Positions 1 through 10,396 of a stretch of DNA of 64,000 bases are shown here, piece by piece (within the stretch, counting starts at the first letter, position 1; each line of letters starts with the position of its first letter). Position numbers and translations under genes: made by a program. This stretch comes from Dasypus novemcinctus. Lineage: Eukaryota > Chordata > Mammalia > Cingulata > Dasypodidae. The notes under the pieces are model-generated. The model saw only the letters and a list, made by a program, of their open reading frames with translations. It was not told the origin of the DNA and ran no database searches. The stretch is taken from assembly GCF_030445035.2 (NCBI RefSeq), contig NC_080673.1, positions 186,291,216-186,355,215 of the forward strand, written 5' to 3'.

Positions 1-134
1 TATGTTGTATCTATGGTACCAGAATAAAAATTTTAAAAATAAAATCCATGGAACTGCACAACACAAAGCATGGATTGTAAATCAAACCACGAGCTACTGT
101 TATTAGTATAATTATAAAGATGTGCTTTCATCAG
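1..134 (+). mobile_element. L1 3' end, left part (split by insertion)
   Basis: This is the left part of an L1 3' untranslated end. It closely resembles the L1 ends at 20870-21150 and 49195-49540, sharing the 'ttaccagaataaaaa' stretch, the block about an actively lost ORF replaced by 'acaacacaa', and 'aattataaagatgtgctttcatca'. The element enters from outside the window on the left. It is interrupted at 134 by a retroposed unit and resumes at 1108. No coding content remains. Confidence 0.75.
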
Positions 135-1014
135 TGCCTTGCCAGTAGGCCCTACATTGGAATTTGTGCTCCTGAGTGTGATGAAGTTGGACTCAGATGT
201 GACTGCTCTACACATGCCTCTTCTGTCACTTTTACTGAACCTGTGGTTGGTGCTGGGTTGGTGTATGCCCAGTGGACTTGAATCTCTGGACTGTTTATGT
301 GCCAGCTGGACCCCAAGCCTTAGTGGAGTTGCAGCACTTTCTTTCCAGTTCTTTGGACTTACCCAGGTCAGCTAACAAGGAGGTGAATATGGTCAACCAC
401 CACACCAAGTAACCAAGAGGATCTACAACTGTAAGCAGGAGAATATCATCCATCGGCCATGTGGGATCTAAGCCCCCTCTCAGTTTAGAGGTAGAATGGG
501 CATCGCCATCCCAGGGTCCTCAGGAGGGAAGAGTAAAATATGGATTAAAGTGGACTTACTGGTATTTTATTATAGAACTATTGTGACTCTAGCAATGGAA
601 GAAATTGTATCACTGATGTGGAGACAGTGGCCACGGGAGTTGCTAAAGGCAGGTAGAGGGGAAAAAGGAGGTGTGATATGGGGCCATTTTTGAAACTTGG
701 ACTTGTCCTGAATGATATTGCAGGGACAGATGCAGGACATTGTATATCCTGTCATAACCCACTGAATGGACTGGGAGAGAGCATAAACTACAACAAACTA
801 TCATCCATGCTGTGTAGCAATGCTCCAAAATGTACTCATCAAATGCAATGAATGTACCACACTAATGAAAGAAGTTGTTGATGTGGGAGGAGTGGGAGGC
901 AAGGGGAGAGGGGTATATGAGAACCTCATATTTTTTAATATAACATTTTGTGTGATCTATATATGTATTTTTTTAAAAGATAATAAAAATTTAAAAATTT
1001 TTTTAAAATTTTAA
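135..1014 (+). mobile_element. Family X non-coding retroposon, copy A (5' truncated)
   Basis: A non-coding, 5'-truncated copy of a repeat also seen at 16611-17727, 18571-19235 (minus strand), 43471-44408 and 53100-53245. Shared landmarks in order are a 'caaccaccacaccaag' block, a 'ctacaactg(c/t)aagca' block, a 'gcaatggaagaaattgtatcactgatgtggag' type block, and a 3' part with 'aatgaatgtaccacactaatgaaag' before an AT-rich end. The repeat is unidentified by name, and I know its pattern as abundant in armadillo-type DNA. Open frames here (65-78 codons) are not conserved between copies, so I infer no protein. Confidence 0.7.
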
Positions 1015-1107
1015 AAGATAAAAAATGTAAGAAACAGCATGGATTGTATACTTTGGATGAATTGTATGTTTATTAATATGTATCAATAAAATTAATTTGC
1101 TTAAAAA
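1015..1107 (+). mobile_element. L1-like 3' tail attached to family X copy A
   Basis: The AT-rich stretch ends with a pattern like an older L1 3' terminus ('gaattgtatgtttattaa...caataaaatta') and a short A-run. It lies inside the same 18-bp target-site duplication as copy A (117-134 and 1108-1125, 15 of 18 bases equal). Copy A and this tail therefore appear to have landed together as one unit. Confidence 0.5.
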
Positions 1108-1237
1108 AAGATGTGTTTTTGTCAGTTACAACATGTTCTACAGCAACACAAGATTTTTATAATAGGGTGGTATATGGAAATCCTATATTTTATGCACGAT
1201 TATTCTGTAACCTAAAATTCCTCTAATAAAAAAAAAA
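1108..1237 (+). mobile_element. L1 3' end, right part with poly(A)
   Basis: Continuation of the L1 3' end interrupted at 134. It carries the 'aatagggtggtatatgga' and 'attttatgcacgattattctgtaa' blocks also seen at 21135-21830 and ends in a 14-base A-run at about 1229-1242. Confidence 0.7.
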
Positions 1238-2205
1238 AAAATAGAACATCAGCAGCTCTCCAGAAGCCCCTCTTCCCAGATTTTCCCTCAGTCCAAGCTA
1301 GAAGATATTACTCCATTAACTACTGCAATCAAAATGCCCTTTTTTTTCTTTCTTGTCTAGCCAGCAATGTATGTGTTCTTAGTACACTTTTTGCAATTCA
1401 TATAAACAGAATTGTATGACATGTAAAAAATCTAATTCCCTGCTTTGTTGGATATGAAATTTAATTTTATCATTTAATCCAAATACTTGTGAGATAAGAA
1501 CCAAGATCCAGATAAAAGATTGTTGTTTTTTCTTAAACACTGTGATGGAAAATACACCTGGTCAGAGTTCATTTTTGTACAATGAGATACTCTATCTACC
1601 TAGAGACCAAATTACCCTTGAGTAGGTTTCTTATGAGACAAAACAAGGAATGTCAGGTCTTATGTTCATCCTCTCAACCCCTGCAATCAACCAGCAGACA
1701 TCTGTTCAGGGTCTAGGAATTTGCCATTTGTAAAGCATGAGCTTTGGACTAACAATTCTCTAAAATTCTTTGCAGGACTCCAAGGTGCTCAACACCAGGC
1801 TAGATTCCACAGAGCGATGGTAAAGTGTGAGGAGCACATTGTTTGTGAATCAAGTATTTTTAAATTAAATAAGAAAGAAAGAGGTACTACTGACTAGAAT
1901 CAGAGCCCATGTATTCTTGACTGAAGTCTTGAAAACATGATGTATTCCCACTTGGGCCATTGTTTTTCCTTGTGATCAGACTCCTCTGATTGACATTGCA
2001 ATATCACATATACAATTTCAACCCTGCTTTTACAGGAAAGACTTTCGGATGGGCCATTTCTTGACTGCTTCTTGTTTATCTCCTGTGTGCTCCTGAATTC
2101 CTAACAGAGGGTGTCACCTTTCTGGAATGTCTCACATTCCCCAGGTTTTAATGTCTTTCCCAGCATTCACATAATCTCTGACACTTGTCTGTTCACTCAC
2201 TTAAA
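1238..2205. other. No gene seen; probably old unique or decayed repeat DNA
   Basis: No reading frame, RNA gene or clear mobile element. A short stretch near 1388-1420 (imperfect 'catataaacagaattgtatgac') resembles decayed LINE-type sequence, but I cannot assign it. Confidence 0.4.
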
Positions 2206-2214
2206 ATATGGCAG

Positions 2215-2730
2215 AGGGAAGTACATGTGGTTCAAGTGATGGGGCTTCCGCCTACCACATGGGAGGACCAGGGTTTGATCCCTGGGGCCTCCTGGTGAAA
2301 AAGAAAAGAAAGTGTGCCTGCGCAGCCCAGTGAGCCAGTGCCTGTATGGCAAGCCAGTGCCCATGTGGCAAGCTGAGCGCTCATGCAATGAGGGTGCCCA
2401 TGTGGTGAGCCTGGGCCCATCCAAGTGAGTCATGCGGTAAGATGATGCAACAAAAGAGAGACGAAGGAGAGAGTCAAGATGAAATGCTGTAGAAACCAGG
2501 AACTGAGGTGGTACAGCTAATAGGAAACCTCTCTCCACATCAGAGGTCCCCAGGATCGAATCCTGGTGAATCCTAGAGGAGAAAAAATGAGAAGACCAAA
2601 AAAGAAATAGATACAGAACATCACACAGTGAATGGATACAGACAGCAGAAACAGCAGGGTGGGGGGAGACAGAGGGGAAGGGGGAGGAAATAAAATAAAA
2701 TAAAATAAATAAATAAATCTTTCAAAAAAA
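2215..2730 (+). mobile_element. DAS-type SINE, composite with two tRNA-like units
   Basis: A tRNA-derived SINE of about 515 bp. The head shows a B-box-like 'ggtttgatccctggg' near 2271-2287. A second tRNA-like unit follows at about 2500-2575 with 'gatcgaatcctgg'. The tail runs through a purine- and G-rich block into (AAAT)n, 'aaataaatct' and A's. It is flanked by near-identical 'atatggcag'/'acatggcag' target duplications. A 113-codon minus-strand open frame across it is incidental. It is longer than the usual 400-430 bp copies here because of the second tRNA-like part. Confidence 0.85.
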
Positions 2731-3024
2731 CATGGCAGAATTAAAAGGGACAATGAATTCTGTTGTCAACAATATGTAAATGAAGTATCACAGGTGTTTT
2801 GTTTGGTTTTCTTTTACTTGCATTGGAAGAACTTTTAGGATATTTAATTTTAATTTCATGAACTCTAAAGGTTTCGTGGAATTTATGCTACTGAGTACCT
2901 CTTTAAAGTTTTCTTAAATAACTGATTCCTTGCAGCCATTTCATTTTCATTATTGCTCACATAATTTTATACTATCAACATTTAAATGATTTGCATCTTT
3001 ATTCTATCTCCCCTAAAAAACAAC

Positions 3025-3105
3025 CAATACTTTCAAGTGTTTAATATGTATCAGACACTGTTCTATGTCAGTTAATCTTCACACAAGAACCATATGAGAA
3101 AGGTA

Positions 3106-3140
<35 letters not shown>

Positions 3141-3290
3141 CCCATTTTACAGATGGGAAAAACAAAGGTTTTAGTAAGGGCATCTAATTTGCCAGAGGAG
3201 CCACAGTCAGGAAGTAGAACAGGATTGGGACTCACGTTTTTCTGACTCCAAATCCTGAATCTTTAACCAGTATGTCTTACAGCTCTCCAA
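3025..3290 (+). mobile_element. MIR element with internal (ATT)n
   Basis: An ancient mammalian MIR, recognisable from the 'tatcagacactgttcta' core region, 'accccattttacagatgggaaaa', 'gccagaggagccacagtcagg' and the 'ctgactccaaatcctgaatctttaacca' 3' part. A microsatellite expanded within it. Confidence 0.85.
3109..3138. repeat. (ATT)n microsatellite
   Basis: About ten uninterrupted ATT units inside the MIR, at the position where MIRs often carry a short ATT run. Confidence 0.95.
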
Positions 3291-4273
3291 CCAGACTGAG
3301 TATCTCCTTAGAACAAAAGTTGTGTATTGTTCAAATTTGTATATCTCCTTCTAACCCAGAGCCTCCTACCTCATATCTCCTTAATAAATAGTTCCAAAAA
3401 AATAGAAGATGAATTCCAAGAAGAGTAGAGTGGTTGTAATAAGGCTTCATCTTTCTTAAGAACATCTGCTGCCTCTCTCAAAATCTTGGGCCTTAGCCAG
3501 CAGTGCCCACTCACCATCCCCTGCTTCCTGTAGGGTGGGGGGATAAGGATGGGAAGTGGGCGGGCAATGCATTTCCAATTTTCTGCATGGATGCCTTAGT
3601 TACTATTAAGATATTGTCAAAGGGAAGTAATTTCAAAGAAGAGAAGCTAGCCTGATTAAGAAGTTCGATTAAGATTGACTTTTGAAAAAATATTAAAAGC
3701 TCAAAGGAAAGAGAAAAGATTAAGATTGGGAGCTGTTAAAGGGAGCCTCCAGGTATGGGAATGGTGGAGGACAGCTGCTCACTGGCACAGTACAAAGCCT
3801 TTATATTGACAACGTCTTTTATTATATAAATCAAACACAAGCGTGTATTGTCAGGCTGCTCAAGGCCAAGCATGCCTGTGTTAGCTGTGATTCTAATAAG
3901 CTCAGTGTTTCAGTTCAGGGACTGGAGGTCTTCTGTTGACTCACACAAGACTCCCTGCCTACCTCTTCTCTTGCTGGACTGCTACGGTCTTAGATCTTAA
4001 TTGTAGCACCTGGAATTTAACCTAGCCCTGCCCTTCATGACCATAAAAATTTTTTTGCTCCTTAAAGATATGTTGTAACCAAAAGTAACCTTCCCAAGCT
4101 ATAATACATCTCACTTAAACAAGAGATTATTACTTTAAACCAAGAAGACACCAGTAATAAGAATATTACCTTCTTCAACCTCCTAGCTTGTGGTGTGCTT
4201 TGCAGACTGTCCAGATTCCTCTAAACACCCTTCTCTTCTAGCAGGTGCTCCCCAATGGTTGCTGATGGTCTAG
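3291..4273. other. No gene seen, repeat-poor stretch
   Basis: No convincing open frame, RNA gene or recent mobile element. It contains a moderately C-rich patch near 3500-3560. I see nothing I can name. Confidence 0.4.
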
Positions 4274-4747
4274 TGTTTTAGTTTCCTAGACTGTTCAGGC
4301 AAATACAGTGAAGTGGATTGTGCTAAACAATGAGAATTTATTCTCTCCCAGTTTGAGGCTGGGAAAAATTCCAAATCCAAGCACCATTGTGGTGATGCAT
4401 TCTTCCCAAAGACTGGTGTTCTGGGGCTACCTGCTGGCAATCTTTGGTCCTTGTTTGTCACATGGCAAGGCACATAGAGATGCCTCCTGGTTGCTCACTT
4501 CTCTCCTATGTTCTGTTGATATTCAGCTCCTGGATGCTCTTTGGGTTTTCTTTTTCTCTGTCTGAATTTCATTCTACTTATAAAAGATTCCAGCAAGAGG
4601 ATTAGGACCCATTCTGATTGAGGTGGGCCACTCTGTAACTGAATTAAACTCATCAAAAGGTCGTACTTACACTGGGTTCACACCCACAGGAATGGATTAA
4701 ATTTAAAAACATATTTTCTGAGATACCTATAGCTCCAAACCATCACA
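4274..4747 (-). mobile_element. MaLR-like solitary LTR
   Basis: Read on the minus strand it begins 'tgtgatggtttggagct' and ends '...gaaactaaaaca', the TG...CA pattern of an LTR. It matches the copies at 7319-7822 (plus) and 39221-39683 (minus) block by block, including 'ggaatggattaa' and the 'ttaggacccattctgattgagg' region. Layout and sequence follow the ERVL-MaLR (MST/MLT1) type, in a xenarthran variant. It is non-coding; an 85-codon plus-strand frame inside is incidental. Confidence 0.7.
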
Positions 4748-5554
4748 GCTAGAATGCAGACAAGAAAGAATCTGAGACTAGTCTTGAGGGGGAAATCTCA
4801 GAGGTAGGTCCATTGGGGACAGCTGACATATAGAGCCATACACCTTGACTTCTCCAACTCTTACCTGATTCTATTCTATATGGACATTTTATATCTTTGA
4901 CAGAATTTGAAAGTTGTCACTCAGAATGGACCCTGGCCATTCATTCTATGATCAATACAAATATACCCTAATTAGGTACTTCTAATCACTAACAAAAAAG
5001 GAGGAAGCAGTGAGATTGGCCATTGGTGGAACTGCAGCCAGTAGGGAAGATCTGGAAAACCCTCAACAACTGAAATATTGGACATTCCTGGAAAGGGCAG
5101 CGGCTAGGAAATTGGAATTACAAGAACCTAGAAAGTCCTTTTCTCTTTTTAGCTCCCCCTAATTTATTTTCAAGGTCAGAAGCCATTCCCCTGATTTTCA
5201 AAAACCCACATTTTTACAGTAAAGGTGATGGTGGTATTGCCACTGTAGAAATGGAAAGCTTTCATGCTTCTGGATATCTGTGCATGCTCAATATTAATGG
5301 AGTACCTCACTTGGTGGGCCGAACAATAATGTCTTCCTCAGTTTGCACAGAGAAAAGTGAAAACGAAAGAAACAACAGTCTGCAGCTTGCTACTTACCAC
5401 CACAATCCATTTAACAATATTCTACTTATAGAAACTCCAAAGAATATAAATGTTTGAGGAATGGGGAGCCATGCCTTGGACATAGATATTAGAATCAGGT
5501 TATGTTCTCTGCCTAACATGATGTCTGTCTTTCAAATCAGTAACCCTCAAAGAA
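4748..5554. other. No gene seen
   Basis: About 800 bp without a recognisable gene or mobile element. Short open frames (68 codons at 5251-5457) have no features suggesting translation. Confidence 0.4.
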
Positions 5555-6010
5555 TTTTTTTTAAAGATTTATTTATTTTGTTTATTTCTCCTCCCTCCTC
5601 CCCCCACCCCTATTGCCTGTTCTCTGTGTCCATTCACTGTGTGTTCTTCTGTGTCTACTTGTAGTCTCATTAGGTGGCTCTGGGAACCAGTCCTGGGACC
5701 TTCCAGAGTGGGAGAGAGGCAATCATTCTCTTGTGCCACCTCAGCTCCCCAATCTATTGCATCTCTTATTGTCTTTCCTCTGTGTCTCTTTTTGTTGCAT
5801 CTTCTTACTGCAACAGCTCTCTGTGTGGGCCAGCATTCCTGCATGAGGCAGCACACCTGCGTGGGGCAGCACTCTGCACAGGCCAGCACTCCATGTGGGC
5901 CAGCTCACCATACAGGCCACCTTGCCTTCACCAGGAGGCCCTGGATATTGAACTCTGGACCTTCTATATGGCAGATGGGAGCCCAATTGCTTGAGCCATA
6001 TCCACTTCCC
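5555..6010 (-). mobile_element. DAS-type SINE, composite with two tRNA-like units
   Basis: Minus-strand SINE. The tail is read at the left (T-run, 'aaagatttatttatttt', pyrimidine-rich block, 'tgttctctgtgtccattcactgtgtgttcttctgtgt') and the tRNA-like head at the right ('gatattgaactctgg' B-box complement near 5943-5960). A second tRNA-like unit sits at about 5670-5755. Target duplications 'tcaaagaatttt' and 'tcaaaggatttt' flank it. The overlapping 106-128 codon frames on both strands are products of this SINE, not genes. Confidence 0.85.
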
Positions 6011-6335
6011 ATCAAAGGATTTTGAAATGATTCTATCCTGGCACTTTCTAGTTTCTTTTGGAGGTATGTGTATGTATAGATACGTGTGCTTTATTCAATT
6101 GAAAATAATTTGCCTTTTTCCCTTATTTCTAAAATAATGTGGAATTATTGTATGAATATTAAAAAGAATAGAAATACAAAGTTAAGAAAATAGAAATTCT
6201 ACTCTCGGATGTAATCGGCATTTAACATCTTGGAATATAGGAGTACAGTCAATATACCTACTTTTTTTTCTTTTAAACATGAAACACTCATTTTGTTACA
6301 CTATTCTGTTACTTTGCTGAAGTGTTCTGTTTTTT

Positions 6336-6725
6336 GTTGTTTTTTTATTTCTCTCTCCTTCCCTGCCCCCAGTTGTCTGCTTTCTGTGTGTTCTTCTGTG
6401 TCCACTTGTATTCTTGTCATTGACACCCAAAATCTGTGTCTCATTTTGTTGCATCATCTTGCTGCATTAGTTCTCCATGTGTGCAGCACCACTCCTGGGA
6501 AGGTTGCACTTTTTTTGCACTGGGCGGTTCTCCTTACGGGGCACACTCCTTGCACATGAGGCTCCCCTACGCAGGGGACACCACTGTGTGGCACGGCACT
6601 CCTTCTGTGCATCAGCACTGCACGTGGGCCAGCTCATCACACGGGTCAGGAGGCCCTGGGTTTGAACCTTGGACCTCCCATGTAGTAGGCGGACGCCCTA
6701 TCTGTTGGACCAAATCTGCTTCCCC
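6336..6725 (-). mobile_element. DAS-type SINE (long form)
   Basis: Minus-strand copy with the standard order: tail at left, 'cagttgtctgctttctgtgtg', 'gttgcatcatcttgctgcattag', GC-rich body ('ggcacggcactccttctgtgc'), and head at right with 'gggtttgaaccttggacctccc'. It ends with 'ctgcttcccc'. Target duplications are 'aagtgttctgtttttt' (6320) and 'aagtctgttttt' (6727). Confidence 0.88.
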
Positions 6726-6739
6726 CAAGTCTGTTTTTA

Positions 6740-7318
6740 AACCCATTTTTAATATCTAGAGGGTAAAACTGAGGGAACAATAAGACAAAACAGAGTATAT
6801 ATGAGCTGAATGCACCTCAGAAAAATGTGTTGAGAGCCAAAGAGAACTTTTCCAAATGAAAGGGGACTTAAAAATTAAATATGGTGACGGGAATACTCAT
6901 TTACTTTGTGGTCGATTCATGCTTCTTCTTAATAGTCTCTTAAAATTGCAGTGTAGGGATAAATTCACAAGGTCAAAAAGAATGAGAAAAGAGATAACAG
7001 CAACAAATTTTAAGAAGATAGGAAGCAAACAGACAAGTAGTAACAGACTTAGCAGAGCAAAGAAAGATAAAACGAAATCTGTCAGTAGAAGGCAGCCCAG
7101 TAGTAATCTGACTTAGTCCTTGGAATTCCAGAATCTAAAAATGAGACTGCAAGTAGGGCTGAAAACTGCACAATTTATTGAAAATCAATTTAATAGACCA
7201 TAAGATTTACTAGTGTGCTTGTTTCTAGCTCCCTCTACCCATACAAATCCCCAAACAAAAGCCTTATTTCCATGGTGCAAACACTCCCACCATGGCTGAT
7301 TTCAAACTACAATATGAC
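6740..7318. other. No gene seen
   Basis: An 86-codon open frame at 6856-7116 is lysine- and serine-rich and A-rich in composition. It has no domain and no supporting context, so I do not call it a gene. Confidence 0.4.
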
Positions 7319-7822
7319 CGTGGCAGTTTGGAGCTGCATGGACCTCAGAAAAATGTGTTCTTAAATTTAATCCATTCCTGTGGGTATGAGCCCATTGTAA
7401 GCAGAACGTTTGATAAGGTTATTTCAGTTAAGGTATGGTCCACCTCAATCAGGATGTGCCTTAATCCTATTACTGGAGTCCTTTAAAACCGAATGGAATT
7501 CAAATAAAAAGGGAGAAAGTCACAGGAAGGAAGAAGCTGACAGAAAAACACAGAGGAAGTATCCAGAAGTTGAATACCAATGGAATCTGGAAAAGAAGGG
7601 AGAGACCAGGGGATGCCACCATGTGTCTTGCCATTTGACAAACTAAGGGCAAAGGATCTCAGCAGCCCACCGCCGGAAAACAAGTCTGGGAAGAAAGCAT
7701 CATTTTGATAGCACCTCGATTTGGACTTTCTCTTAATCTCATGACAAAGAGCAAACAAATTCTCATTGTTTAACCCAACTCATTTCATTGTATTTGCCTG
7801 AGCAGCCTAGGAAGCTTAAACA
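7319..7822 (+). mobile_element. MaLR-like solitary LTR
   Basis: Plus-strand copy of the LTR type at 4274-4747 and 39221-39683. Shared blocks are 'cagtttggagct', 'taatccattcctgtgggt', 'aggatgtgccttaatcc', 'ttggactttctcttaa', 'attgtttaacccaac' and the 3' end 'gcagcctaggaagcttaaaca'. The polyadenylation-type region is decayed. It has no internal retroviral genes. Confidence 0.75.
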
Positions 7823-8299
7823 ATGAGAGCAATGAACACAGAATTGGGAAGAGATGTGCACAAACATCTGGCAAGAATTCTTCAAGCTGGCTGCAGAAGA
7901 TCTCTGGTTTGACCTCTGGTAGGACACTCATCCTTCTCCTTTTGCATCCAGTGAATGGCTGCTCACTCTCTGGAGAATTTTAGAAGGAGACAAAGGACTC
8001 AAAGATATAAGGCTCAATTAAGAAGGGGGTACAGAACTGAAAAGGAAGAGCACGTGGAAATATTTTAATGGCACAGCATTTACTCCTCTTGATTTCCACA
8101 ATTTCTACTGGCAAGAGATTAGAAAATTCCTTTACGAGGAACTTAGCAACCTAAGAAAAAAGATCAATAGATAACAATACTTGGGAATTCCTCAATGAAG
8201 CAGCCCATCCACATTATACTAAAATGCCACCCATATTTGAGAAGTTTCATTATTTTCTAGAGTTTCCACAGCTTTCTAGTGCCTGATATTCTTTAAACA

Positions 8300-9548
8300 A
8301 AACATGAGGAAGCATTTATTTGAGGTTTAGCATGAACTCATACAATAAATTTGTATAAACACAAAGCCACATCAATTCTTAACACACACAGCAAAAGACA
8401 AAGTAGAAACAGAAAACTAACTGGTGGCTGTATATGGTTGAACACAGTTATGTCTTGTACACTAGAAAATCGTTTATATGATAATCATCTTAGAGCAATA
8501 GAAGACTGATCTTCAGCCTTGTCATGCAAGATGGGTTACTTTAGCATCTTTGCCTCTTTTCTACAATGTTCTCCTTTAGTATAGCAGGTAATTATCTGAG
8601 TGATTGCCACCCCCTCAGGATGCTTTGCTGTATATGATCTGTTGGCCACTATAGTCTGCACATCCTATCCATATCCATAATTCCCATGGTTAAAAACTCA
8701 ATATAAACATATCTGCAATAGCTACTATCATTTTGGCCACCAACATAGGTACTATTGCCATTTCCATTTCCTTGATCATAATCATTATTAAACCATTGCT
8801 TTCACGTTTGGTCCTGAATTTACCCACAACCCTAGTTGCCACAGTCCCTCTTTCTCCTTTCTGTTGTTCCTTTGGATTATATAACTTTGATTTCACATTT
8901 CCCAGAGCCAATTTGATGATACTTAGCTTTCTAAAATTTTCTAAAATTATTTTTTTCCTGGCTCTTCATCTGTATATGTGGTAAAACAAAATCTTTTTCA
9001 TTCATTTGTTTTTTAATTTATGGGAAGTTCAATATTTTCAGTCTTTCCAGATACTCTAAAATATTTTTTAATTTGTTCTTCAGAAGTATCTGGACTCAAG
9101 CAACAAAAAAACTTTTTGTGGTTCTTTCCCTTTTAGAGCTTTGGCCCTTTGCGGATTATCAATTTGCCATCCAGTTTGCATTCTTTCAAAAGTTTCAAAA
9201 CTTAATCAACAATAACAGCATCTTTGAGAAAAACAAATACTATACTTTTGATGTTCCAGTGACTGGATCTGTTTTGATTGTGCAGTCTACAATCTTTCCA
9301 AATCAAGAGAAATATTCAGTCATATCTTTCTTGCTCAAACTTTTCTAAACCTTTTACCATCGTCTTGCTGATTCTTGCTCACATTGATCTTGGGTCCTCC
9401 CCTGTTGCTGTATTCATTCATGTCACCCATGGAAGTGAAGCTGTTGGCAGGGAGGCTCTGACCCACAGAGTTTAGGCAGCAACAGCAGCAGAGTTTTATG
9501 TGGAACAGGATTTAAAACAGTGATGGAAAAGCTCAGTGCCTCGCTTTT
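8300..9548 (-). pseudogene. HNRNPDL: Processed pseudogene of HNRNPDL
   Basis: An intronless, heavily damaged copy of the mRNA for heterogeneous nuclear ribonucleoprotein D-like, an RNA-binding protein with two RRMs. On the minus strand the order is: 'MNEYSN' (about 9410-9425), 'NQQDDGK' (about 9350-9378), a decayed RRM1, 'LDGKLID' and '[10 protein letters not shown]' (about 9120-9175), RRM2 with '[13 protein letters not shown]' (about 9065-9105), then a Gly/Tyr/Asn-rich tail ending near 'GGGNHSDNYL' (about 8580-8615). The 3' UTR follows to an AATAAA signal (complement at 8315-8320). Several frameshifts and stops make it non-functional. Lack of introns plus the UTR end shows retroposition. I chose HNRNPDL over HNRNPD or HNRNPAB because of the 'AKALKGKEP...[10 protein letters not shown]' region. 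Confidence 0.9.
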
Positions 9549-9718
9549 GTTTTTTTCCTTTTTATAAAAAAATTTCAATTTCAAAAAATATAAAATAACA
9601 AATTATGGAAGCATTAATCTAAAAAATCTTATCCAGGCACATTTATCTTATTTAATCCTAAAAACAAACTCAATTGTTTCTCCAGTATTCCAAAAGATTA
9701 ATAAATGATCAAGATCAT
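9549..9718 (-). mobile_element. Unidentified 170-bp retroposed insert with target duplication
   Basis: The 12-bp string 'tgcctcgctttt' occurs at 9537-9548 and again at 9719-9730. The DNA between begins with T-rich sequence, consistent with a minus-strand insert carrying a poly(A) tail. The 170-bp content is AT-rich and matches nothing I recognise. It lies at the 5' edge of the HNRNPDL pseudogene. Confidence 0.55.
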
Positions 9719-9764
9719 GCCTCGCTTTTTAAAATGAACAGGGAATCATATTGTTGTTGGCAGT

Positions 9765-10244
9765 TGTATAAATCTGGGTTCTCCAGGGAAACATAAACAA
9801 CAGGACTTATCTATATCTATGTCTAATTTATATATATGGAAATATTATAAGGTTTATTACATCAATTGCCTCATACAGCCATGGGGATCATCAAATCTGA
9901 AGTCCACAGGGCAGACCATAAGCTGGGAACTCCAATGAAGCTTTCAATGAATTCCCCAGGAGAAGCTAGCTGGCTGAAATAGAGATAGAATTCCCTTTTT
10001 CTGAGTGTTAAAATCATCAGTTCTCTCTTTAAGGTCTTCAGCTGATTGGATGAAGAAATTTCACTCACTTCTGAAGGCAATCTCCTTTGTTGATTGTAGA
10101 TATAATCAGTCCTGGATGAGATCAATTGATTAATTACTTAAATCCATGAAATAACCTCACAGTAACAATGAGGCCAGTGCTTGCTCTATCAAACAACTGT
10201 ACACCATAACCTAAGCAAGCTGACGTATGAATTTAATGATCACA
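9765..10244 (-). mobile_element. ERVL-type (MLT2-like) LTR
   Basis: On the minus strand it starts 'tgtgatcattaaattcatac', has the 'gattgatctcatcca' and 'catccaatcagctgaagac' blocks, and ends with 'tttccctggagaacccagat', the well-known terminal pattern of MLT2-type ERVL LTRs. A related plus-strand copy is at 23154-23735. No coding. Confidence 0.65.
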
Positions 10245-10396
10245 GTAATATTAGCACTATTGTCTGAAACTACTGTCTAGAATGTGGTATAAAACGCATG
10301 TGTAATTTTGGGATAATCTATCATTAACTATATCCTTGAAATCCAATTCTTGATGTAGAAGAAAGATTAAATATAATGTAGCAGGAGTTAATTTCT

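Noticed and set aside
5569-6025. Overlapping open frames of 106-128 codons on both strands
   Set aside because: They lie inside a minus-strand SINE, and similar frames recur in every long SINE copy (11163-11685, 14231-14741, 19803-20257, 47153-47666, 58012-58463). They translate the repeat, not a gene.
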